Of a stretch of DNA of 64,000 nt, positions 36,678 through 45,559 are shown piece by piece. The notes below the pieces were generated by a model that worked only from the letters and a program-made list of their open reading frames with translations, did no database searches and was not told the DNA's origin. Both the position numbers and the translations under genes were made by a program. The number at the start of each line of letters is the position of its first letter. Positions within the stretch are counted from its first letter, which is position 1. The stretch is from JANSWP01 sp041941305 (GTDB taxonomy: Bacteria > Bacteroidota > Bacteroidia > Chitinophagales > Saprospiraceae): positions 62,001-126,000 of the forward strand of contig JBGTQJ010000014.1 in NCBI GenBank assembly GCA_041941305.1, in the 5' to 3' direction.

Positions 36678-38117
36678 ATGACTGAACTTCTAAAAAAGGC
36701 CTACGACTCTGAGACTTTTCGACAACAGGGACATGAGTTAATTAACCTCCTTGCAGATTATTTAAAATCCGTTCATTCTGAAGGGGATAAAACCAAAGTT
36801 CTCAATTGGACCACGCCTGAAGACTTGTTAAAAAAATGGAAGGAGGATGATGCAGCTGCACTTGAACCCAATCCTATTCCCTTTTTTGAATCTATTTTGG
36901 AGGACACCATTCACATGCATCATCCAAAATATGTGGGGCACCAAACTTCGAATGTCCTTCCCGTCGCTGCTCTTGCTGAATTGCTTGGAGGTTTTTTAGA
37001 TCCTGGAATGGGAATCTATGAGCAAGGAACTTCTGGGGTGGCTTTAGAAAGATTGTTGATCAAAAAATTGGCTGCCTCATTTGGAATGGATCCCAATGAG
37101 GCAGATGGCTTTTTCTCTTCTGGAGGCACCTTGGGCAATTTAACAGCCTTGCTTTGCGCTCGTCAGGTAATGATTGAAAAGGATGTTTGGGAATATGGAC
37201 TGGAAGGAAAAAAATACGCTTTTATCGCTTCAGAGGAAGCCCATTTTTCGTGCGATCGGGCTACACGAGTGATGGGACTTGGAAAGGATGGATTGATAAA
37301 AGCACCCGTGAATGAAAAATTTCAGCTTGACATAAGTCGTTTGGAAGAATGTTATCAAAATGCACTGGAAAAGGGCATTCAAGTAATCGGAGTCATTGCA
37401 AATGCTTGTTCAACTGCAGTGGGAGCACAAGACCCAATTGATGAAATTGCTGACTTTTGTGAAGCTAAAAAATTGTGGTTACACGTAGATGCCGCCCACG
37501 GGGGTTGTGTCGTTTATTCTGAAAAATACAAGCATATGCTGGCAGGCATAGCCCGCGCAGATTCAATTATCATGGATTATCACAAAATGCTCATGGTGCC
37601 TACTTTGGTTACTGCTGTTTTATTCAAAAATGGAGATCATTCTTACCAAACTTTTGCACAAAAAGCATCCTACCTTTGGGACAATCAGGAAGGGCAAGAA
37701 TGGTTTAACTTAGCTAAGCGAACCTTTGAATTGACCAAAACCTCCATGAGTTTCCGCATTTACGCCATCCTAAAAACGTATGGGCAACAAATATTTGACG
37801 AAAGTGTAACGAGGGTGTATGATATGGCAAAGGTATTTTCGAAAATGCTCGTCAGCAATGGAAATTTCCAACTACCTGTAGCAATCCCAGATTCAAATAT
37901 TGTGTGTTTTAGATATTTTGAAGAAGAATTAAGTGAAGAAGAATTGGATAGCATCAATATCGCTATCCGTCAACAAATCAAAGAAGAGGGTGCGTTTTAC
38001 ATCGTACAAACGAGAATCCGAGGAAAGTATTTTTTGCGTGTAACCGTGATGAATCCTTTTACGACCGAAAAGATAATGGAGCAGTTAATAGACAAAATTA
38101 TTTCTTCAAAACCATAA
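36678..38117 (+). CDS. PLP-dependent group II amino acid decarboxylase
   Basis: The 479-residue protein belongs to the group II decarboxylase family (DOPA/tryptophan/glutamate decarboxylase fold type I). Key residues are the cofactor-stacking and aspartate motif HVDAAHGG and the Schiff-base lysine in DYHKML (K303); the N-terminal PKYVGHQTSNVLPVA matches the substrate-channel segment. It converts an L-amino acid to its amine with release of CO2; whether the substrate is aromatic, aspartate or glutamate cannot be settled. The gene overlaps the 3' end of the convergent metallophosphatase gene by 20 bp. No transporter for an amine/amino-acid exchange system is adjacent, which argues against an acid-resistance cassette. 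Confidence 0.88.
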   Translation: MTELLKKAYDSETFRQQGHELINLLADYLKSVHSEGDKTKVLNWTTPEDLLKKWKEDDAAALEPNPIPFFESILEDTIHMHHPKYVGHQTSNVLPVAALAELLGGFLDPGMGIYEQGTSGVALERLLIKKLAASFGMDPNEADGFFSSGGTLGNLTALLCARQVMIEKDVWEYGLEGKKYAFIASEEAHFSCDRATRVMGLGKDGLIKAPVNEKFQLDISRLEECYQNALEKGIQVIGVIANACSTAVGAQDPIDEIADFCEAKKLWLHVDAAHGGCVVYSEKYKHMLAGIARADSIIMDYHKMLMVPTLVTAVLFKNGDHSYQTFAQKASYLWDNQEGQEWFNLAKRTFELTKTSMSFRIYAILKTYGQQIFDESVTRVYDMAKVFSKMLVSNGNFQLPVAIPDSNIVCFRYFEEELSEEELDSINIAIRQQIKEEGAFYIVQTRIRGKYFLRVTVMNPFTTEKIMEQLIDKIISSKP

Positions 38118-40083
38118 ATTTCTCTAAAACATTCTTTCCTCCCTTCACAATAAGCAGGTACTGCCCTGGAGAAATTTCAGCGGTGTTTACTCTTTTTGTA
38201 TAATGTCCTGATTGCTCTCCCCGAAAGTTGATGCGCTTTACTGGTTGACGATGCTCATTTAAGATAAGGATGGAAACATCAGCATAATTGGGTAGGTCAT
38301 AACTAAAAACGACGTCATTGGTAGATGCATCGGGTTCCAATTTTGGATAGTCATTCCAGTCCTCCTTCTTTTGTTTAGATTCTTTCAGGTCGTAATATTT
38401 ACTATAACCGGAAGGCGTTGTATGTTTCAAACGGTAGTTGACCCTGGTACCTGGATTGTTTTTTGCAAAACCTTTATCCATATAGAAATAATCATTCTCC
38501 TCCTCAGCTTTTCCGTCTACTTTGCAAATGGTTTTAAAATTAGCATCTGTGCCCACAGACCTTTGTATTTCATATTGCATGCCTGAATTTTCATTTCTGG
38601 TTTTCCATTTGATTGCTACATCGTCACCGCTTCGGAAGACCTTGAAATCAAAGATAGACATGCTGTGTCCAACCCTTGCATCTAAAACAACACTACTCGT
38701 ATTCCTTTGAGGCTCCGATTCATAAGTTGATTCCATTTCATTTTCAACAATCGGATCTGGATCTTTAGTATTTTCAGCTAAAATTTCTGGCTCAGCTTCA
38801 ACTGGGAGGTCCAATAATGGCTTTCGTCGTTTGCGCGTTATTCGAATTACATCATCTCCTTGTGGCTCCCATATTTTCAATCCAACAGGAGGGGTGAAAA
38901 TATCATAATCAGGCACTTCTGCACAATCACCTGATTGATCCGATACAATCGTTCTTACTTCTATGCCACTATCCCCCACAAAAATCCATTTGAATTGATT
39001 GAAGCTTCCACTATGTCTCGTCCAGGCTTTATCATCATTATTTGAGCGAAGTGGTGCACCCCAACAACCTTCGCCTATGTAAACAGTCCCTTTTTCATCA
39101 TCTCGAATGTATCCTTCATCACTCCCTGGTGTTCTTGGTCGACAAGGGCGGATTGGCCAGGTACTTTTTACTACATGAGCATCTGACTCTACTACCAAAT
39201 TGACGCCGAATCTAAAAAAAGCAGGAGCCCAGTGAATTTGTTGGTCATGTTGCTCCGGTTTTTTTTCAGTATGTGGCCGGATGGAATGATGATATTGTGC
39301 AAATTTCCAGATAATATTTGGGTGAGCCTGCAAATCGCGAATGAGCCAATCTTTTTGGTAGCCCCCCGCAGGCATCAATGAATTCAAAGTATAAATTCGC
39401 AATAAATCTCCCCCAAGTGTCAGGGCATAGTACAAATCTTCATTCTTTACATCAAAGAGGTCAACCAGGCTTTTATTTTCGGATTCGTGATTGCCTCTCG
39501 CAACTATGATTGGAGTCATTCGCCCATCACTACCTCGAGTCAATTGCCAATCATCAAACCAGGCCTGCCATTGTTCGCCATTGTCACTCGCTGTCATATC
39601 TCCACCGAACATAACACAATGAGGACGTAATTTCCCAACCAGTCTATTTGCATTTTGACGTGCTACGCGATTATTTCTGGAATCTCCCCCAGCAATAATG
39701 GAAAGTCTTTCCTCACGGTTGTCTGGAGCTGTCTTAAAAGACATTCTTGGACTGTGCCCCTCACTATCTTTTATCAGGAAATAATAAGTAGTATTTGGTT
39801 TTAATCCCCAAAGCCGGACATAATGATTGTTCATGCCTTTGGCTTCCACAACACGGTTGGGTTTCTTTACGGTTGCATATTCCTCTACATTTTGTCCATG
39901 ATCCAACACATCAATATATAGAATCGGATCGCTACCAGAGACCTGATTCCATCCGATAACCATTGTCGTGGCTGGATTTTCCCTCCACATAATGCGAAAC
40001 TTGTCAGTCAAAGCATAGCTTTCTGAAACCAATGACCCAAGTAACAGGGTCAATCCGATAATGTGAAAAGCTTTTCGAAACAT
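38098..40083 (-). CDS. Secreted metallophosphatase with purple-acid-phosphatase-like N-domain
   Basis: The ATG at 40083 opens a signal peptide (MFRKAFHIIGLTLLLGS). Of the 661 residues, ~25-120 form a fibronectin-III-like domain as in purple acid phosphatases (RLWGLKPNTTYYFLI). The calcineurin-like phosphoesterase domain follows (~125-350) with GGDS, FGGDM, RGNHES, QYHHS and SDAH as the metal-ligand motifs in order; the final one departs from the usual GHxH. The C-terminal ~80 residues end in GQYLLIVKGGKNVLEKFMVLKK, consistent with a T9SS type A-like sorting domain. It is likely an exported phosphomonoesterase or phosphodiesterase for phosphate scavenging. The longer upstream frame (to 40224) is less likely. 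It overlaps the decarboxylase gene tail-to-tail. Confidence 0.82.
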   Translation of the reverse strand: MFRKAFHIIGLTLLLGSLVSESYALTDKFRIMWRENPATTMVIGWNQVSGSDPILYIDVLDHGQNVEEYATVKKPNRVVEAKGMNNHYVRLWGLKPNTTYYFLIKDSEGHSPRMSFKTAPDNREERLSIIAGGDSRNNRVARQNANRLVGKLRPHCVMFGGDMTASDNGEQWQAWFDDWQLTRGSDGRMTPIIVARGNHESENKSLVDLFDVKNEDLYYALTLGGDLLRIYTLNSLMPAGGYQKDWLIRDLQAHPNIIWKFAQYHHSIRPHTEKKPEQHDQQIHWAPAFFRFGVNLVVESDAHVVKSTWPIRPCRPRTPGSDEGYIRDDEKGTVYIGEGCWGAPLRSNNDDKAWTRHSGSFNQFKWIFVGDSGIEVRTIVSDQSGDCAEVPDYDIFTPPVGLKIWEPQGDDVIRITRKRRKPLLDLPVEAEPEILAENTKDPDPIVENEMESTYESEPQRNTSSVVLDARVGHSMSIFDFKVFRSGDDVAIKWKTRNENSGMQYEIQRSVGTDANFKTICKVDGKAEEENDYFYMDKGFAKNNPGTRVNYRLKHTTPSGYSKYYDLKESKQKKEDWNDYPKLEPDASTNDVVFSYDLPNYADVSILILNEHRQPVKRINFRGEQSGHYTKRVNTAEISPGQYLLIVKGGKNVLEKFMVLKK

Positions 40084-40405
40084 TAATTTCTTATTTCTAG
40101 ACAAAAACCAGGAAAGGGTCTTAAAATCCTTGGCCTCTATTTGTAGGAAGAAATGCAAAACAAAGAATTTTTTGACAAAAATATCACAAAAAAATGAGGG
40201 CACATTGTCTGCATCATCCAGCACTCCTGATGTTTATTTTTTTTCAACAATTTGAGTTGAGCGTGTTGGTGAGCCTTATTTCACAATAGTCATCGAGAAC
40301 TTCGACTATCTAAAAGGTTTTTTACATCGTATTTATTGTAATTTAGCCGCGTTTTTTTCAAAACATTTTTCAGTTCTATCATAAAACAAAAAATTCGCCA
40401 TAATA
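40084..40405. other. Divergent gap before glyA
   Basis: A TATTTTTG element on the minus strand (40176-40183) may serve the phosphatase gene. On the plus strand TAATTTAG near 40340 is a weak -7 candidate for glyA. I see no repeat element, riboswitch-like structure or small gene here. Confidence 0.4.
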
Positions 40406-41698
40406 ATGAGCAGAGATACAGTTGTATTTGACTTAATCAATCAGGAATTAAAACGCCAAAGACAAGGCATCGAATTAATCGCTTCAGAAAACTTTACCAG
40501 CCAGGCAGTTTTGGACGCTATGGGAACTTGTTTAACTAACAAATATGCAGAAGGTTACCCCCGAAAAAGATATTACGGTGGTTGCGAAGTAGTCGATGAA
40601 ATTGAGCAATTGGCAATTGATCGATTGAAAGAATTGTTTGGAGCCGCCTATGGCAATGTACAACCCCATGCGGGAGCACAAGCCAATGCAGCAGTGTTTT
40701 TGGCTACACTACAACCTGGCGATAAAGTTTTGGGATTGAACCTCGCTCATGGAGGACACCTTTCTCATGGTTCTCCAGTCAATTATTCTGGGAAAGTTTA
40801 TCAACCCGTTTTCTATGGTGTAGAAGAAGATACCGGTTTAATAAATATGGATAAAGTAGAAGAATTGGCTAAAAAAGAGCAACCTAAGTTAATCATTTGT
40901 GGAGCCTCCGCCTATTCGAGAGATTGGGATTACGCCAGATTCAGGTCAATCGCAGATAAAGTAGGGGCACTGCTTATGGCAGATATCGCACATCCTGCAG
41001 GCCTAATTGCAGCTGGTCTTTTGAACGACCCTATGGAACATTGTCATATCGTCACTTCTACGACCCATAAAACTTTGCGTGGACCAAGAGGAGGACTCAT
41101 CATGATGGGCAATAATTTTGAAAACCCCTGGGGCAGAAAAACCAGAAAAGGAAACCCAATTAAAATGTCTGCAATTTTAAATAGTGGCGTATTTCCGGGA
41201 ATGCAGGGAGGTCCTCTTGAACATGTAATAGCTGCCAAAGCAGTAGCTTTTGGTGAGGCCTTACAACCAGAGTTTAAAGTTTACGGTCAAAAAGTCATCA
41301 AAAATGCACAAGCCATGGCAGCTGCTTTTGTAGAAAAAGGTTACAAAATCATTTCCGATGGCACTGACAATCACTTGATGCTCATTGACTTGCGTTCTAA
41401 AGGTGTGACTGGCAAGCAAGCTGAGGAAGCACTGGTTCGAGCAGAAATCACTGTTAATAAGAACATGGTGCCTTTCGATACTCAATCTCCTTTTGTCACT
41501 TCTGGTATGCGTATTGGGACTGCCGCCGTCACTACGAGAGGTTTTGATGAAAGTGCTTGTAGAAAAACAGTTGATTGGATTGATGCAATTATTCAGGACA
41601 TTGAAAATGAAGAATTAATCAGACATACTCAAAATGAGGTAAATGCTTATATGGAGCGATTTCCGCTTTATGAGGAATTGGCATCAGTTGCTGACTAA
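40406..41698 (+). CDS. glyA: Serine hydroxymethyltransferase
   Basis: This 430-residue PLP enzyme interconverts serine and glycine while transferring a one-carbon unit to tetrahydrofolate, feeding purine, thymidylate and methionine synthesis. It carries the family motifs in order: IELIASENFTS, NKYAEGYPRKRYYGG, the NVQPHAGAQAN segment, the internal-aldimine lysine in STTHKTLRGPRGG (K222), and PFVTSGMRIGT near the C-terminus. Length is normal. It is monocistronic, ending at a strong hairpin with T-run (41706-41750) that separates it from the convergent LytTR gene. This is one of the most certain calls in the window. Confidence 0.97.
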   Translation: MSRDTVVFDLINQELKRQRQGIELIASENFTSQAVLDAMGTCLTNKYAEGYPRKRYYGGCEVVDEIEQLAIDRLKELFGAAYGNVQPHAGAQANAAVFLATLQPGDKVLGLNLAHGGHLSHGSPVNYSGKVYQPVFYGVEEDTGLINMDKVEELAKKEQPKLIICGASAYSRDWDYARFRSIADKVGALLMADIAHPAGLIAAGLLNDPMEHCHIVTSTTHKTLRGPRGGLIMMGNNFENPWGRKTRKGNPIKMSAILNSGVFPGMQGGPLEHVIAAKAVAFGEALQPEFKVYGQKVIKNAQAMAAAFVEKGYKIISDGTDNHLMLIDLRSKGVTGKQAEEALVRAEITVNKNMVPFDTQSPFVTSGMRIGTAAVTTRGFDESACRKTVDWIDAIIQDIENEELIRHTQNEVNAYMERFPLYEELASVAD

Positions 41699-41705
41699 AG
41701 GCATT

Positions 41706-41750
41706 GTAGAAAAAGAAGTCTTCTCCGGTCAGCGACCGGAGCTACTTTTT
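41706..41750. terminator. Terminator hairpin of the GTAGC type after glyA
   Basis: CTCCGGTC (41723-41730) pairs with GACCGGAG (41734-41741) around an AGC loop, flanked by GTAG (41706-41709) and CTAC (41742-41745) and followed by a T-run on the plus strand. It lies between the convergent stops of glyA and the LytTR gene and shares the GTAG...CTAC frame of the dispersed hairpin family. Confidence 0.7.
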
Positions 41751-41754
41751 AAGG

Positions 41755-42513
41755 TTATCCAATCATTTTATTTTTGAAAATATCCCGGTACTTCTTTCCA
41801 ACAGGCAGGGTAAATTTTTCAGACTTCAAATCGAATTGAAGATCCAGTTGTGTGAAATTGCGCGCGTAACCCTTCAGGTATTTTAAATTGACAATGAAGC
41901 TGTCATGAATGCGCATAAAGTCTTCGGAAGGGAGCAAGTATTCCATGTTCTTTAAAGTGTCGCGGGTCGTATATTCCTCTTGTGGAGTTTTGATTTTCAC
42001 ATTCACATTGGCGCCTTCCATGAAAATAATTTCCTCATGAAAAAGCTTAACCATTCGATTTTCGACCTTGATAAACAAACTATTGTTGTTTTTTGTCGAA
42101 GCGTTCATTTTTGGAGTTGGATCTGAATGATTGGACAATTCCTTGATTGCTTTATCAATTGCAATATTCAATTTCGAATTTTCGATGGGTTTTACTACAT
42201 AACCACAAACGTCATATTCATAACTAGGAATTGCATAATCCTCAAATGCAGTAGTAATTATGACTTTGGGTTTTGGGTTTATTCGTTTAATCGCTTCAAG
42301 AAACTGGAGTCCATTTACCTCTGGCAATTGCATATCCAAAAACATAACATCCGGATTCTTTTTTTCTGATGAGGTCAAAAATTCATAGGCCTCTTCTGCG
42401 CTCTCAAAACTGTCTAACAATTCTAAATCCAGACGCATATTGAGGGTATCCACAAGATTGGCTAACTGCAAAGGTTCATCTTCGACAACGATATAAGTGT
42501 ATTTGTTTTTCAT
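41755..42513 (-). CDS. LytTR family response regulator
   Basis: The 252-residue product has a receiver domain (about 5-125) with the acidic pocket EDE (11-13), phospho-acceptor D60 in VMFLDMQLPE, a conserved threonine (TTAFEDYA) and lysine (VVKPI), followed by a LytTR DNA-binding domain (about 150-250; FMRIHDSFIVNLKYL). LytTR regulators bind direct repeats upstream of target genes. The ATG overlaps the stop of the histidine kinase gene by 4 bp (ATGA), so the two are translationally coupled and form a LytS/LytR-type two-component system. Targets are not evident; the lipoprotein gene upstream is on the same strand but is separated by a strong terminator. Confidence 0.93.
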   Translation of the reverse strand: MKNKYTYIVVEDEPLQLANLVDTLNMRLDLELLDSFESAEEAYEFLTSSEKKNPDVMFLDMQLPEVNGLQFLEAIKRINPKPKVIITTAFEDYAIPSYEYDVCGYVVKPIENSKLNIAIDKAIKELSNHSDPTPKMNASTKNNNSLFIKVENRMVKLFHEEIIFMEGANVNVKIKTPQEEYTTRDTLKNMEYLLPSEDFMRIHDSFIVNLKYLKGYARNFTQLDLQFDLKSEKFTLPVGKKYRDIFKNKMIG

Positions 42514-43664
42514 TGCAATGGAATTTGAAGGTGAACATTGTAAATATTTCCTTCCTGGGATGTTTCCAATAAATGGTTTGTTCCGTACAACAATCTCAAA
42601 TGTTCTTTCGCGCTTTTTTGTCCAACGCCACTGTCTGGATTTCTCAGGTTGTCTTCATTGCGGGCATTGGGTTTAAAGGTATTCTTTGTTTTTAATACCA
42701 AAAATTTATCCTTCTCCGCAATCCAGATTTTTATGACTTTCTCTCCGGATTCACTTTTGTTGTAATGTTTGAAGCAATTCTCTACAAAAAGCAACAAAAT
42801 CATAGGCGCAATGAGGCTTTTTTGATCCAGATCTTGCGCGATTTCTAATTCAAGCCTTGTATTTTTTCGCAAAGACAATTCCTGCAAGCCTACATAGCTT
42901 TTGATAAATTCCAGCTCTTGCTCCAAAGGCACCAATTTTTCATTTGTCCGATAAATCAAATGGCGCAAAAGGTTGGACAGTTGCCCCATTAGTTCTGGCA
43001 ATTTATCGGATTTTTGCTTCGCCAAAATTTGAAGATTTGCGAGGGTATTGAACAAAAAATGGGGGCGTATTTGCTTTTTTATAAAGCCCAATTGCCTTTC
43101 TGCTTCTTTCTGTCTTCGAATAGCTTCCCTTCTTTCAAATCGCTCCAAATCCCGGTATTGCTCAACTGACTCCTTTGAAAAAGAAACCCCTGTTGTACAC
43201 AAAATCAAAACAAAAATTACAAATACATTTTCATACCAGGATGGTTGGATGGTTTCAAACATTGAGCTTTGAAATGCAGGTGTAAAGAGCAAACCAAACC
43301 CAATTGCTGTAAGTAAGCTAAAAAACAGAAAAAGATAAAAGCCCCAACCTTTCATCTGAGGATCTGAAAAAAATCGTTGCCCAAAAAACTCTTGCACCCT
43401 ACCCTTGTAAATGAAAAACAGGTTGAAATAAACAGGTATTCCCAATAGGAGGGTATAGAGAAATGCTTCAAAAAAAATCGTCCAAAATGCTTTTCGCCGA
43501 TAATCAAAGGATTCTAAAATTTCAACTTTTCCCTGATACCAGGCATTGATGGAAAAAGAACAAAACACAACAATGAATACAAATATCCCAAACCCAAAAT
43601 GTTGAACGATGTCTTTTTTCAGGAAAAGAAATAATTCTGCAGATTTTCTGGAAATGGTACGCAA
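42510..43664 (-). CDS. LytS/YpdA-type membrane sensor histidine kinase
   Basis: The 384-residue product has four membrane segments (about 24-41, 62-86, 107-130, 144-162), a short coiled-coil linker, the His_kinase domain with KKQIRPHFLFNTL (phospho-acceptor H202), and an HATPase domain with MILLLFVENCFKHY as the N-box and DSGVGQ as the G-box. This is the sensor partner of the adjacent LytTR regulator. There is no ATG in frame near the 5' end; TTG at 43664 is the only plausible start before the first membrane helix, and in-frame codons upstream meet a TGA at 43701-43703. No separate extracytoplasmic sensory domain is present, so the signal is probably sensed within the membrane. Confidence 0.9.
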   Translation of the reverse strand: MRTISRKSAELFLFLKKDIVQHFGFGIFVFIVVFCSFSINAWYQGKVEILESFDYRRKAFWTIFFEAFLYTLLLGIPVYFNLFFIYKGRVQEFFGQRFFSDPQMKGWGFYLFLFFSLLTAIGFGLLFTPAFQSSMFETIQPSWYENVFVIFVLILCTTGVSFSKESVEQYRDLERFERREAIRRQKEAERQLGFIKKQIRPHFLFNTLANLQILAKQKSDKLPELMGQLSNLLRHLIYRTNEKLVPLEQELEFIKSYVGLQELSLRKNTRLELEIAQDLDQKSLIAPMILLLFVENCFKHYNKSESGEKVIKIWIAEKDKFLVLKTKNTFKPNARNEDNLRNPDSGVGQKSAKEHLRLLYGTNHLLETSQEGNIYNVHLQIPLQ

Positions 43665-43996
43665 AGCAAAAATAATTACAATTCTAAGGGCTTGGAAAAG
43701 TCATAAAAAGAATTTTCCAGGCCATTAGAATTATCAAAACTAAAATATCTACTACAAAAAGGAGGTCGTTTACCACAAAAACTATCCTTTCACCTTCCAA
43801 ACTCCCCATTTTTGCAATGCATTTAAAATAAATGCGCATCAGATTTTCTGATTTAACTTACTCCAGTTACATGAAATATTTTCCCTTAAAAGCCAAAGAA
43901 CTAACTCCTGCGAAAAGGAATTTTAAAAATTTACTTCGCCGAAGTTGATACTCAGCAAAACTCGTAGAGCGGATGGCCTCCATCCGCTCTACTTTT
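43665..43996. other. Intergenic gap between the lipoprotein and histidine kinase genes
   Basis: A TATTTTTG string on the minus strand (43667-43674) lies too close to the kinase start to serve as its promoter unless the mRNA is nearly leaderless. The 43964-43992 hairpin lies at the downstream end of the lipoprotein gene. The remainder is AT-rich with no gene seen. Confidence 0.4.
43964..43992. terminator. Perfect 13-bp hairpin of the GTAG...CTAC type
   Basis: GTAGAGCGGATGG (43964-43976) pairs perfectly with CCATCCGCTCTAC (43980-43992) around a CCT loop; a run of six T follows on the plus strand. It lies immediately after the stop codon (minus strand) of the lipoprotein gene. It shares the GTAG/CTAC frame of the dispersed hairpin family with another stem sequence. 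Confidence 0.7.
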
Positions 43997-45400
43997 TTAT
44001 AGCTCCATTTTGATCAAAAAAAGACTATGCCTGTCCTCACTCTCAATTGAAAACGCTCCGATTTCCATTTTATCTCTAAAATGCCCAGAAAGAAATAAGT
44101 AATTTTCTTCAATTCTCCCCACTCTAATGGCTCCATCAAATTCTTTTTTGGAATAAATCACATTTAACAACTTTAATGATGAATCCAATTGAAGTAGGAG
44201 GTTTCGGCGATCATTTTCAAAATGATTCACCCTGCCAGCAATTTCACAGCTTGACTTGACAGAAGTGGTGAGATAGTAATTTTCCCTATTCCCTTTGATA
44301 AATACAGAAATAGCTCCATCTATGATGTTTTTCACAATTGACTTTTGAGAAATAAAAGAACCATTTGAATCAAAAATAGTCAAAGCCAATTCATGAATAG
44401 CCGGTTCATTTGAAAGTGAAAATATTTGCTCATTTGGAATCTCCAGAATGGTTGCAATCATAATTTGCCCCTTTTCATCAAAAACCATTTCTACCCCTGC
44501 TTCTCCGGAGCGATATCCATGTCGTAAGTTCCCAGAATTGCCAAATTGTTTTAACCAAAGTCCATTGCCTTTTGGGTCAATCTTTAATAAATAGCCATCA
44601 CTGTCATAATTTCCAGAAGTTGTTATTTCCAGGTCATCATATCTCAGTGTACTATGAAAACTTCCTGTGATGTAAAAATTTCCTTCTTCATCGCTTAACA
44701 TCTGATTTCCAATAACATTCGTGCTTTTAAGCCATGTGCAATTCCCATTTTCATCAAAAGACGCAATGAAGTTTTTTTGATCGTCATTCTTTTTGAGGAC
44801 TTTGTCTCCAAAATTTAAATAATCGCCTCGCTCCCCACTAATGATTACCATACCCTTTGAATTTACATGACAATTCACAGAATAAGCCCTTCCATCTGCA
44901 ACCATCATATCAATACAGCGGCCATCCTTATCAAATTTTGCCAAAAATGGTGTCCACTCGCCAGATCCAATTGCGCCAGGACTTACATATAGTCCGTTTA
45001 CAAAACACAAGTTGCCCTGATAAATACCGGTTACCCAGATATTTTCCTCATCATCTTTAGCAATTGCTGTAGCCCGACCATGATTATCTTCATTTATTTT
45101 CCAGAGGATCTCCCCTTGCGGAGAAACTTTTGCCAAATAGATGTAATCCTTCTGGTCCTTTTTTGTTGCAAAAGAAGCAATATAGCTATTGCCCTCACTA
45201 TCAAGCACAAAATCTGAATAGTGATTGCTACTAATCCGTATTGTATTTTTTATGTTTTTTAGCCAGGAGGTTTCCAGATCGGAAGTACCCCAATATTGTT
45301 TTCTATAGGTTGTTTCACGCTTGGAATGGCTTGTGACTTTGGTATTTTGGCAAAATGGGAATAAGAAAAGAAAGGCAAGGAGGAACATCAGGAATTTCAT
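43997..45400 (-). CDS. Putative lipoprotein with beta-propeller-like repeats
   Basis: The ATG at 45400 gives a short hydrophobic leader ending in FLFPFCQN, a plausible lipobox with the lipidated cysteine near residue 17; the 39-codon extension upstream would spoil this. The 467-residue mature part contains repeats of the type VLDSEGNSYIASF / DEEGNFYITGSF / KDDEENIWVTGIY, each ~50-60 residues, which fit an SBBP-like six- or seven-bladed propeller. It has no T9SS sorting domain, so it is probably anchored by lipid to the outer membrane. The function is unknown. Upstream, two copies of a 15-base direct repeat lie 52-92 bp from the start codon and could be regulator sites. Confidence 0.68.
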   Translation of the reverse strand: MKFLMFLLAFLFLFPFCQNTKVTSHSKRETTYRKQYWGTSDLETSWLKNIKNTIRISSNHYSDFVLDSEGNSYIASFATKKDQKDYIYLAKVSPQGEILWKINEDNHGRATAIAKDDEENIWVTGIYQGNLCFVNGLYVSPGAIGSGEWTPFLAKFDKDGRCIDMMVADGRAYSVNCHVNSKGMVIISGERGDYLNFGDKVLKKNDDQKNFIASFDENGNCTWLKSTNVIGNQMLSDEEGNFYITGSFHSTLRYDDLEITTSGNYDSDGYLLKIDPKGNGLWLKQFGNSGNLRHGYRSGEAGVEMVFDEKGQIMIATILEIPNEQIFSLSNEPAIHELALTIFDSNGSFISQKSIVKNIIDGAISVFIKGNRENYYLTTSVKSSCEIAGRVNHFENDRRNLLLQLDSSLKLLNVIYSKKEFDGAIRVGRIEENYLFLSGHFRDKMEIGAFSIESEDRHSLFLIKMEL

Positions 45401-45451
45401 ACCAAAAAGTTTATTTCCAAGGTACTTGCTTACAACAAAATAGTTGTCATG

Positions 45452-45492
45452 CGACAGAAAGATTGAGCCGGAAAAACCGACAGAAAGATTGA
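45452..45492. repeat. Paired 15-bp direct repeat upstream of the lipoprotein gene
   Basis: CGACAGAAAGATTGA occurs at 45452-45466 and again at 45478-45492, with starts 26 bp apart. The arrangement of two direct repeats upstream of a gene is what LytTR-type and other dimeric regulators bind, but it could also be chance or a decayed duplication. Confidence 0.5.
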
Positions 45493-45559
45493 CCCCACTT
45501 TTGAGAATTTCTAACAAGTCATTGAATGCCCATAGTTTAACAAGTTCTTATCATCTAAA

